Assembly: GCA_025362765.1 (NCBI GenBank)
Contig: JANYFI010000365.1
Span: 1-8,161 of the forward strand
Reading direction: 5' to 3'
DNA from: Ferruginibacter sp.
GTDB lineage: Bacteria; Bacteroidota; Bacteroidia; Chitinophagales; Chitinophagaceae
DNA length: 8,161 nt
The notes under the pieces were generated by a model that ran no database searches, had not been told where the DNA came from, and saw only the letters and a program-made list of their open reading frames with translations. Below are positions 1 to 5,622 of the stretch, one piece after another. Every line of letters begins with the position of its first letter. Within the stretch, counting starts at the first letter, position 1. Both the position numbers and the translations under genes were made by a program.

Positions 1-20
1 TAAACGCTTACATAAAAAAT

Positions 21-645
21 TTATAAAACCCATAGCCAGGCTGGCTTTTCCTTTGTGAATTTCAATTTCCCACTAAAAACAATATACATATAATCCCCTG
101 TTTCGCTTTCCTCAAAAATCAATGCTCTCTTTTCCACCTCCTCCTGCTTCATCAGCGGGGACAGCTCTGCGAATATGGTTTCCGGCGTTTCACTAAAAAT
201 GCACAATGATTTTAACAACAAAATTTTTTCAATCAGTAATAAACCCTTGTTGCCTGCAGAGGTTGATCTACAATAGAATTTAAGTTTGAGTATAAATGTA
301 TCGTTATAAGATTACAAACTTAGTTTAACATACCCTGCAGTTTCGCAAAGTAATATATTTTCTGCGTGGGGTTTTCCCAATATGGTGTTTATGCCGACCG
401 GATATATAAAGAGAACAGCGCTTTATAAAGTAATGATAGGAATAACTTTCATCAGCAAGGATATTAAAAAGCACGATATTAAAATTCTTAAAGAATGCCT
501 CTGGGTAAAGGTTGTGTAATTCCGCTATCCGGTTAAAAATTTCTTACGGTAAATAGATAACATTAAAATGCAACGCTATGTCTTTTCGTACAAGTATCTC
601 TATAATTTCCAGTGCATCTTTACCAATATCCCTTTTTTTCGGCAT
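21..645 (-). pseudogene. Decayed HEAT-like / cyclic-nucleotide-binding domain protein remnant
   Basis: This is not an intact gene, but separate reading-frame pieces in the right order resemble one protein. Piece 1 (645 down to 547) reads MPKKRDIGKDALEIIEILVR and onward, like a helical HEAT-type repeat, and stops at a TAA at 546-544. The same frame then continues (543-328) with text such as NILADESYSYHYFIKRCSLY, again helical-repeat-like, to a TAA at 327-325. The third piece (311-24), in a different frame, contains LLLIEKILLLKSLCIFSETP followed by ALIFEESETGDYMYIVFSGK, which is the first half of a cyclic-nucleotide-binding (CRP-like) domain; it ends at 23-21 before the domain is complete. Its similarity begins upstream of the only available start (a TTG at 221), so it is not a freestanding small gene. 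Known Bacteroidota proteins combine HEAT-like repeats with a C-terminal cNMP-binding domain, some behind an ATP/ADP-translocase-like membrane part. I infer a decayed C-terminal relic with one in-frame stop, one frameshift and both ends lost. The family assignment is from memory. Confidence 0.6.
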
Positions 646-711
646 ACCCATCCTCTTAAAGGTTTGTTCATTGTTACTTTACCTAAACATCGCTTGGGCT
701 TAACAAAAAAA

Positions 712-1803
712 CTATGCTGGTTGCAGAAGCACTATGTGTTGATATTTTTGTAAAAGTTCGTCATCAATAAATTCTACATCACCCCCATTTTCCAACACTT
801 TTTTTATCACATCATCCACGGTATTTTTTATATAGGAATACGGATGGTAGGATTCCATTACATTAAAGAGTATTTCTTCACCGTTATTTTGCAGTTGGTG
901 ACAGGAGAAATTTCTTTCAACAAGGAGTAAACTACCTTTATGAAGCATGGCTGCTTTCCACACATCTTTTACACCCATTGCCAACCGGTTAACAGATTCC
1001 GCCTGTTGAAGTTTTTTCAATAAATACCTTTGTTTTACACAGCCCCAATCATGAATATATGGGGCAATAATTTTTTGAATTTGATTTACTGTTGCATCTG
1101 CCACTTGATGGTCAACATATTCAATTACTGCATGTCCAAAACGGGTAACCCCTTTAAACTGTTGCAGCAATTCCCCGGTGCCGCAAATAAATAACGGCAT
1201 TGGATAGGCTTTTAAAATAATCCCCAACGTATTGTCTGCATGCTGTAAAAAACTTTCCAATACTTTTTTCCGGAAGTGTTCCGCATCAGTAAAAACGGCA
1301 ATTTTATCATTGTGCCCAAGCGGCCTGGCAGTAGTGGTAACAATGCGAATTAATCCGTCTTTTTTTGCTATGTAAATACGGCTTTCTTTGCCCGTTAACA
1401 ACATAACAAGGTATGTTTCGTCTTGTCTTTTCTTATGTACCACTTCCCTGATGTTGAAACCAGCATCCACACTAATCTTTTCCTCCAATAGTATATCCAG
1501 GTAAAATATTTTTTCAAGCACCGGCGACAGGTAAATAGCAATACTTTTTTTATGTGTGTTATAATTTAATCCGGCAATAACAGCACTCAATTTACCTATC
1601 ATCAACCAGGCCATATCACCAGGGTATTTGTCCAACAGTTCCCGCTCCACTGTAGATGCAGCCCTTGAGAGCATTTCTTTAAGCTTGGATTTTATCGTCA
1701 TTTTTGGTTCAAAAGGCAGCAGCAGACAAATAAAAGGATGATATTCTATTTCATCCTGTACATCTGCCAGCGGGTATTTTAGCATTATTTTCATTGTAAA
1801 CAT
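712..1803 (-). CDS. eRF1-like (baeRF-type) protein, function unproven
   Basis: The product has 363 residues from the ATG at 1803. It has no signal peptide or membrane segment, so it is probably cytoplasmic. It resembles Bacteroidota proteins of the bacterial archaeo-eukaryotic release-factor-like (baeRF) group: an N-terminal FICLLLPFEPK strand (about 24-34), NYNTHKKSIAIYLSP (about 80-94), a middle part with YLVMLLTGKESRIYIAKKDG (131-150), then ILKAYPMPLFICGTGELLQQF (196-216) and a C-terminal block with DDVIKKVLENGGDVEFIDDE (330-349), like the last, L7Ae-like domain of eRF1/Pelota. I do not see the GGQ motif of true release factors, so peptide release cannot be assumed; relatives have been suggested to act in ribosome rescue or translation control. 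The frame is open up to a TTG at 1848, but ATG codons at 1803, 1794 and 1785 are more likely starts; 1803 has an A-rich upstream stretch. The gene stands alone, 580 bases after the lipoprotein gene. The exact baeRF subfamily is uncertain. Confidence 0.78.
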   Translation of the reverse strand: MFTMKIMLKYPLADVQDEIEYHPFICLLLPFEPKMTIKSKLKEMLSRAASTVERELLDKYPGDMAWLMIGKLSAVIAGLNYNTHKKSIAIYLSPVLEKIFYLDILLEEKISVDAGFNIREVVHKKRQDETYLVMLLTGKESRIYIAKKDGLIRIVTTTARPLGHNDKIAVFTDAEHFRKKVLESFLQHADNTLGIILKAYPMPLFICGTGELLQQFKGVTRFGHAVIEYVDHQVADATVNQIQKIIAPYIHDWGCVKQRYLLKKLQQAESVNRLAMGVKDVWKAAMLHKGSLLLVERNFSCHQLQNNGEEILFNVMESYHPYSYIKNTVDDVIKKVLENGGDVEFIDDELLQKYQHIVLLQPA

Positions 1804-2043
1804 TTTAAATTTATCAACCTGGTAGTAAAGAAATCCAACAACTGACAATAGTCATGGCAAGAATTGGGCTTCAACAATACCAGTCTACACTAATAAAATG
1901 GCACAAAGGCTATACCATAACAGAAGTAAAAGTGTTAATTTATTTATTTTAAAAAAAATTACCGGATTTAGTGGTATTTCACCTAATATTCTGCAATGAA
2001 GCTCCTCTTAAAATAATGATATGATGCAGGCTCTAAGAACTAC

Positions 2044-2145
2044 GCATAAAATTTATGCTGGTGATAAAAATCTGTTTTTATTCAGGCTAATTTTAGTGTA
2101 TAAACTAATGAAAAATAGCAACCGTGCTGCGGTTGCTATTTTTTT
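2044..2145 (+). ncRNA. Possible small RNA ending at the orphan terminator
   Basis: Three inverted repeats follow each other on the plus strand: GCATAAAATTTATGC (2044-2058, 7-bp arms), ATAAAAA-TCTG-TTTTTAT (2064-2081, 7-bp arms) and the 14-bp terminator hairpin (2111-2143) with its T run. No protein-coding frame precedes them on this strand. A hairpin series closed by a terminator is the usual outline of a small RNA. I cannot see a TAnnTTTG element upstream, the first two stems are AT-rich and weak, and the sequence matches no RNA family I know. The 5' limit given is only the first hairpin. This is a suggestion, not a firm gene call. Confidence 0.22.
2111..2145 (+). terminator. Strong intrinsic terminator hairpin, best on plus strand
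   Basis: A perfect 14-bp inverted repeat (2111-2124 against 2130-2143, core AGCAACCG/CGGTTGCT) with a 5-base loop is followed on the plus strand by a run of seven T (2139-2145), partly inside the stem. On the minus strand the trailing run is five T, so it could act in both directions. On the minus strand it lies 240 bases beyond the lipoprotein stop. On the plus strand, where it looks strongest, no upstream gene is visible. Confidence 0.75.
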
Positions 2146-2292
2146 ATTGCTCTTAATAATTATATGACCAAAAAGAAAATACTTATTGCAGACAACGTTC
2201 GGAATGGGTACTCCTTTTCAACTTAAGCAATGTCATTTTAATGCACAGATTTCCCTTAAAAAGTTGCCATAGCCAATTAAAAAATAAATTTC

Positions 2293-2327
2293 CTTTGCTG
2301 ACGGGCTTTTAATGCCTGACAGCAAAG
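2293..2327 (-). terminator. Hairpin downstream of the lipoprotein gene
   Basis: An imperfect 14-bp inverted repeat (2293-2306 against 2314-2327) has one A-A mismatch, one G-T pair and a 7-base loop. It begins 57 bases after the lipoprotein stop codon. On the minus strand it is followed by GGAAATTTATTTTTT, which is T-rich but not a clean run, so this is a possible terminator for the lipoprotein transcript of moderate quality. Confidence 0.45.
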
Positions 2328-2383
2328 AAAATTACGACTGCGTGATGCGGGAAATCTTTATAACATCCCGATCCATATTTTAT

Positions 2384-3046
2384 TTATCGCGATGCCTGCA
2401 GATAATCGGTTGTGGGCAGATTATAAAACTCAACAATTTCAAGAAGATTTTTTAATGTTTTTTGAGCTCCTGTAACAGTTATCGAGGCTGAAGGAAACAG
2501 TAGCTTTAGCTGTTCAGTGGCTGCACTGTTGTCTTTAACAGCATCGGCAAAATTTTCATAATTTAACGGTTGCGGCTGGCCATTTTCTTTTTGAAAAACG
2601 TATTCGTGATGCACGCTTTTTCTTTGCCAGTTATTTTTTATTGAAGTTGAATGCTCATAATGAAACAGGCTGATTTTACCATACCGAAGCCTGTTAATAT
2701 AAATGCGGGCAGGAGTAGTAGACGTATCTTCAGGATAATATAAAATCTTGTATGCGTATGATGTTTGAATGGCGGTATATTCACCAAAACCGATTTTTTT
2801 GCCATCCACTGCTACCGCCTTATCATTAACAATTGCTGACGGAAAAAGCGATGTCCTGGTTTGGTACTGTAGTTTTTTTGCGATAATTTTTTCTCCATCC
2901 TTCTTAACTATAAACAATTGATCATTGCTTTCCCTTCCTTTTATTTGCTCTTGGTTAACCCTTCTATCGAAAGGCTTTGAAACGGAGCAAGAAGTGTAAA
3001 GGACAATGAAGGATAATAAAACAACTGGAGTATACAACTTTTTCAT
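2384..3046 (-). CDS. Lipoprotein of unknown function
   Basis: The product has 220 residues from an ATG. The N-terminus is a lipoprotein signal peptide: two lysines (MKK), a hydrophobic stretch (about 5-17: YTPVVLLSFIVLY) and Cys20 in YTSC as the lipidation site. The -3 residue is Tyr, which departs from the classical lipobox but is compatible with the looser lipoprotein signals of Bacteroidota. The mature part is about 200 residues with no further membrane segment and no motif I recognise. It has a charged segment around 25-60, alternating short strands up to about 155 (IYINRLRYGKISLFHYEH, 115-132) and a more helical end (ATEQLKLLFPS, 176-186; LKNLLEIVEFYNL, 198-210). It is probably anchored in the outer membrane or facing the periplasm. 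It stands alone between two long gene-free stretches. I cannot assign a function. Confidence 0.85.
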   Translation of the reverse strand: MKKLYTPVVLLSFIVLYTSCSVSKPFDRRVNQEQIKGRESNDQLFIVKKDGEKIIAKKLQYQTRTSLFPSAIVNDKAVAVDGKKIGFGEYTAIQTSYAYKILYYPEDTSTTPARIYINRLRYGKISLFHYEHSTSIKNNWQRKSVHHEYVFQKENGQPQPLNYENFADAVKDNSAATEQLKLLFPSASITVTGAQKTLKNLLEIVEFYNLPTTDYLQASR

Positions 3047-3506
3047 TGGGTTTATTTTGAGGTTACCTCATCTAAACAAACAATGATGCCAGTTTTTTAA
3101 TAGCTGATAACCAGTCAATTACAATTTTACTCAGCGTGTTTTTTACGAAAAATGGAGACATTTTCTAAAAAATGGAATGCGATCTTATTTTTTTCTAAGG
3201 AGTGTAGACATTATTCGAATAGCAACTTGTGTAAGTCTTACCAATACGAACAAGCTGTATATATTAGTCATGCTGGAGGAGAGAATATCCCAAAAATAAA
3301 TCGCTTTTCTCAGGTTTAAGCTTTCCGCTATCGCCTGACATATTACACGTTAAAGAAAGATATTTTTCACAAAGGGATGACTAAAAAACAATAACAATTA
3401 ACCGGAAGCAATAATCGGGTTAACCATCTATAACAATGAAAAACCCACACCAGTAGTTAACTTAGTGTGGGTTTAGTTCCTTTAACTGGCCTGGAAATAA
3501 GGGCGC
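3047..3506. other. Gene-free stretch between the tRNA and the lipoprotein gene
   Basis: About 460 AT-rich bases lie between tRNA-Arg and the lipoprotein gene. Apart from the tRNA terminator at 3439-3474 I see no gene. A TATTTTTG match to the Bacteroidota -7 element lies on the minus strand at 3298-3291, but it is some 245 bases before the lipoprotein start and I see no -33 partner, so I do not call it a promoter. Short A/T-rich near-repeats around 3149-3200 look like low-complexity sequence. Confidence 0.6.
3439..3474 (-). terminator. Intrinsic terminator of the marC-type gene / tRNA-Arg transcript
   Basis: A perfect 10-bp inverted repeat (3441-3450 against 3465-3474, core CCCACAC/GTGTGGG) encloses a 14-base loop. 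On the minus strand it is followed by a run of five T (3443-3439) and then C. It begins 33 bases after the CCA end of tRNA-Arg, the expected place for the terminator of that transcript. Confidence 0.8.
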
Positions 3507-3509
3507 TGG

Positions 3510-3581
3510 TGGCCTCGCCGGGAATCGAACCTGGATCTGGGGCTTCGGAGGCCCTTATACTATCCATTGTACTACGAGGCC
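3510..3581 (-). tRNA. trnR: tRNA-Arg (anticodon CCG)
   Basis: The 72-base minus-strand sequence folds as a full cloverleaf: acceptor stem GGCCTCG/CGAGGCC (perfect 7 bp), D arm GTAC/GTAT, anticodon loop CTCCGAA with anticodon CCG at 3548-3546, a 4-base variable region, and T arm CCAGG-TTCGATT-CCCGG. CCG reads the arginine codon CGG. The discriminator base is A, and the CCA end appears to be encoded (3509-3507). Two A-C mismatches are visible, one at the outer anticodon-stem pair (27-43) and one in the middle of the T stem; both are tolerable. The gene starts 6 bases after the stop codon of the MarC-family gene, so the two are probably transcribed together and the tRNA is freed by RNase P and a 3' processing enzyme. 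A terminator follows at 3474-3439. Confidence 0.97.
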
Positions 3582-3587
3582 TTTGTA

Positions 3588-4178
3588 TTACTTTCCAAAA
3601 TGACTGAAATTACTGCCGAATATTTTTACCGCTATGGCCAGCAATATTACGCCGAAAAATTTTCTTATCACCACCATTCCATTTGGGCCCATAAATTTTT
3701 CGATCCACTTCAATGATTTTAATACAATGTAGATAATGACGCAATTGATAAGAATACCTAAAAAAATATTTACATCCGCATAATTGGCCTTTAAACTCAT
3801 GATGGTGGTGAGTGTACCGGAACCCGCTATCAGCGGAAATGCAATCGGTACCACACTGCCGCTTTTGGCATTGCCATCTGATTTAAAGAACTCATGGCCC
3901 AACACCATTTCTAACCCGATAATAAAAATTACAATACTACCCGCTACCGCAAAAGACTGTACATCCAACCCCAACAAGTTTAAAAACTGCTTACCAAGAA
4001 ATAAAAACAAAATCATCAGTGCGCCCGACGCCAGTGTGGCCTGGGTAGACCTGATCTCCCCGCCCATCTTCACTCTCAGCGAAGCCAATACCGGAATATT
4101 GCCAACCATGTCAATTACCGCAAAAAGGGTAAATGCCACGGTTACTATTTCCTTAATCGCTATTTCGCCCAAATCCAT
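3588..4178 (-). CDS. MarC-family integral membrane protein
   Basis: The product has 196 residues, close to the usual 190-220 of the MarC (UPF0056) family. Six hydrophobic segments are visible at about 8-30, 48-68, 75-95, 106-126, 136-155 and 168-188. Family signatures are FAVIDMVGNIPVL (19-31; usually D-x-x-GNxP), the central IGLEMVLG (87-94) and IAFPLIAGSGTLTTIM (112-127), where most members have AGPGT. Proteins of this family sit in the inner membrane; their substrate is not established, and the early link of E. coli MarC to multidrug resistance was not upheld, so no transport role should be assumed. The ATG at 4178 gives the normal N-terminus. The gene starts 46 bases after the cobC stop, with a probable promoter in between, so it need not belong to the cobalamin cluster. 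Downstream it is followed after 6 bases by tRNA-Arg. Confidence 0.94.
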   Translation of the reverse strand: MDLGEIAIKEIVTVAFTLFAVIDMVGNIPVLASLRVKMGGEIRSTQATLASGALMILFLFLGKQFLNLLGLDVQSFAVAGSIVIFIIGLEMVLGHEFFKSDGNAKSGSVVPIAFPLIAGSGTLTTIMSLKANYADVNIFLGILINCVIIYIVLKSLKWIEKFMGPNGMVVIRKFFGVILLAIAVKIFGSNFSHFGK

Positions 4179-4188
4179 TTACTGAATA

Positions 4189-4202
4189 TTTTTGCAAATA
4201 TA
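4189..4202 (-). promoter_or_regulatory. Probable Bacteroidota-type promoter for the MarC-family gene
   Basis: On the minus strand, TATATTTG at 4202-4195 matches the Bacteroidota primary-sigma -7 element TAnnTTTG exactly. It lies in the 46-base gap between cobC and the MarC-family gene. A start site about 7 bases further on would leave a leader of roughly 10 bases before the ATG at 4178. I find no TTG at the expected -33 position, so the call rests on the -7 element and its placement. Confidence 0.5.
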
Positions 4203-4224
4203 CATTTTCAACAATGCCGAAGCA

Positions 4225-4827
4225 CTATAAATAAGAAGGTTTGTGTGTTTCCTTTTCATGAACAATATTGGATAATACCTGGTGCTGTAAAGCACCGTTT
4301 ATATTGATTATTTTAATTACGCAACCATAATGCAGCGAAAACGCCGTAAAAGAATCTTGCAAAGGCGTGTTGGTTATATAAGATAAGATACTCCTGATAA
4401 CACCACCATGGGCCACAATTACCACTGGCACTGCTTGCTGGCGAATTTGCACAAAGACATTTGTTACCCGCTGATAAAGATCTTCGTAACTTTCTCCGCC
4501 TGGTATACGTACCGTTACAAAATCGTTCATCCACGGGTCAATCACTTCTTTTGGTATATCATCCCAGGCTTTTAGTTCCCATTGTCCGCAATTAATTTCC
4601 TTCAGGTCATCATGCAAGTGTATGGTGTGACTGCCAAATAAATGGCCAGCCAGTTTTTTACATCGCTGTAACGGACTGCTGTAAACAGCACCGATGGTAC
4701 GAGGAAGATACCTGCTGATAATTTCAGCCTCGGCTAAAAATGTTTCTTTTACGTCAATATCAGCCTGGCCATAGCAAATACCTTTTGCAATATCAGGTGC
4801 CGTATGTCTTACAAGATATATTTCCAT
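4225..4827 (-). CDS. cobC: Alpha-ribazole phosphatase (histidine phosphatase superfamily)
   Basis: The product has 200 residues, normal for this enzyme. It removes the 5'-phosphate from alpha-ribazole phosphate, or from the cobalamin phosphate formed by CobS, in nucleotide-loop assembly. The phosphohistidine motif is LVRHTAP (5-11) with catalytic His8 and Arg7; the usual RHG is RHT here, as is common in CobC proteins. It is followed by GICYGQADIDV (16-26), typical of the CobC branch. Other pocket residues are Arg55 in SSPLQRCKKLA, Glu77 in LKEINCGQWE, the PGGES loop (109-113) and the second histidine, His140, in VVIVAHGGVIRS. No signal peptide is seen, so it is cytoplasmic. The start codon lies inside the end of cobS (19-base overlap), which points to coupled translation and supports the cobalamin role over a general phosphoglycerate-mutase-like one. 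Confidence 0.93.
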   Translation of the reverse strand: MEIYLVRHTAPDIAKGICYGQADIDVKETFLAEAEIISRYLPRTIGAVYSSPLQRCKKLAGHLFGSHTIHLHDDLKEINCGQWELKAWDDIPKEVIDPWMNDFVTVRIPGGESYEDLYQRVTNVFVQIRQQAVPVVIVAHGGVIRSILSYITNTPLQDSFTAFSLHYGCVIKIININGALQHQVLSNIVHEKETHKPSYL

Positions 4828-5612
4828 ATTATCAGCGCTGATAAGTAAAAAGTAATTTCAGCCACCTGCTGAATGGTACCCAGGCAATCTCCTGTATAGC
4901 CGCCGATCCATTTTTTAAAATAGCTGGCCAGTTTAAAACTGATACCCACTACTGGCAGCAATGCCAGCAAAAAATAATACTGCAAAAAAGCAAACGGCAG
5001 CAATGCAAATACTATGGCGGTAATTAATTCAGTAGTATGCAGTTTATCAGATGCCAGCGGCTTAGATTTGCTGCCATCATCGGCGGTAACATACTGGTAC
5101 TGCTGTATGATCAGTACACTCATCAACCGGCTGATGGCATGTGCTGCCACCATTGTTATTGCAATCAGCAGGTACAATTGTGTTTCACTGGTTGCCTTAA
5201 AAGATAACCAGGTTACCAGTTCTTTTAACAATAAAAACTTTGATGCCAGCATTAACACCAGCCCGGCTACGCCATAGGTGCCCAGCCTGCTGTCTTTCAT
5301 AATGGCAAGTATTTTTTCTTTTGTCCACCCACCGCCGAAAGCATCGCAGGTATCTGCAAAACCATCTTCGTGAAAACACCCCGTTGTTAAAATTCCTGCA
5401 ATAATGGATGCTAGCAAAGCAATATCTGCAGCAATAAATTTGTGAAAAATAAAAAAGGCCGCAAAACTTATCAGTCCTACGATCCAGCCTATCAACGGAA
5501 AATATTTGGGTGATTTTTGTAAATAAATTGCACCATGATCAATATTTTCCGGCACAGGCAACCTGGTTAAAAACATGAGGCCCGTTAAAAAAATAGTCAG
5601 TTCTTTTTTCAA
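4809..5612 (-). CDS. cobS: Adenosylcobinamide-GDP ribazoletransferase (cobalamin synthase)
   Basis: The product has 267 residues, a little above the usual 240-260. CobS is an inner-membrane enzyme that joins adenosylcobinamide-GDP with alpha-ribazole (or its phosphate) to give cobalamin (phosphate) and GMP. Diagnostic motifs are all present: FLTRLPVP (14-21), YFPLIGWIVG (37-46), the acidic metal-binding stretch HEDGFADTCDAFGGGW (81-96), KDSRLGTYG (106-114) and GGYTGDCLG (237-245). Several hydrophobic segments (for example 38-57, 62-78, 115-130, 147-168, 195-222, 250-266) fit a polytopic protein. The N-terminus KKELTIFLTGLMFLTRLP matches homologues starting with MKK, but the codon there (5612-5610) is TTG and no ATG lies upstream in frame after the receptor stop; the first internal ATG (residue 13) would cut into the conserved start. 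The gene begins 10 bases after the receptor gene and overlaps cobC by 19 bases. Confidence 0.96.
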   Translation of the reverse strand: MKKELTIFLTGLMFLTRLPVPENIDHGAIYLQKSPKYFPLIGWIVGLISFAAFFIFHKFIAADIALLASIIAGILTTGCFHEDGFADTCDAFGGGWTKEKILAIMKDSRLGTYGVAGLVLMLASKFLLLKELVTWLSFKATSETQLYLLIAITMVAAHAISRLMSVLIIQQYQYVTADDGSKSKPLASDKLHTTELITAIVFALLPFAFLQYYFLLALLPVVGISFKLASYFKKWIGGYTGDCLGTIQQVAEITFYLSALIIWKYIL

Positions 5613-5622
5613 AAAAAAAGAT

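Larger units (their letters stand above)
1804..2383. other. Long gene-free stretch with several hairpins
   Basis: This AT-rich stretch separates the lipoprotein gene from the baeRF-like gene. I find no convincing coding region. It holds the orphan terminator at 2111-2145, two short hairpins before it (2044-2058 and 2064-2081), and a hairpin just after the lipoprotein gene (2293-2327). A 20-codon frame at 2164-2226 is discussed under findings. I see no TAnnTTTG promoter element on either strand that would explain either flanking gene or the terminator. Confidence 0.6.

Noticed and set aside
568..753. Plus-strand open frame of 61 codons
   Set aside because: It lies opposite the relic gene and the end of the baeRF-like gene, and its translation has no recognisable domain or signal; it reads as chance.
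1912..1920. Possible promoter TAGCCTTTG on the minus strand before the baeRF-like gene
   Set aside because: The TA and TTTG halves are separated by three bases where the -7 element has two, and no -33 TTG was found at a fitting distance.
1854..1952. Plus-strand frame of 32 codons starting MARIGLQQYQ
   Set aside because: It is short, has no known motif and no visible promoter or supporting context.
3149..3200. Near-repeats of AAAAAATGGA and TTTTCTAA type
   Set aside because: They are short and consist mostly of A/T runs; no boundaries or wider structure support a repeat element.
3291..3298. TATTTTTG on the minus strand as a lipoprotein promoter
   Set aside because: It matches the -7 consensus, but AT-rich DNA yields such matches by chance, it is about 245 bases from the start codon and has no -33 partner.
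3784..4185. Plus-strand open frame of 133 codons
   Set aside because: It is the antisense shadow of the MarC-family gene, which has clear family motifs on the other strand.
4313..4534. Minus-strand open frame of 73 codons inside cobC
   Set aside because: It is an alternative frame fully within cobC, whose catalytic motifs confirm the main frame.
5014..5277. Plus-strand open frame of 87 codons
   Set aside because: It is antisense to cobS and shows no independent signal.
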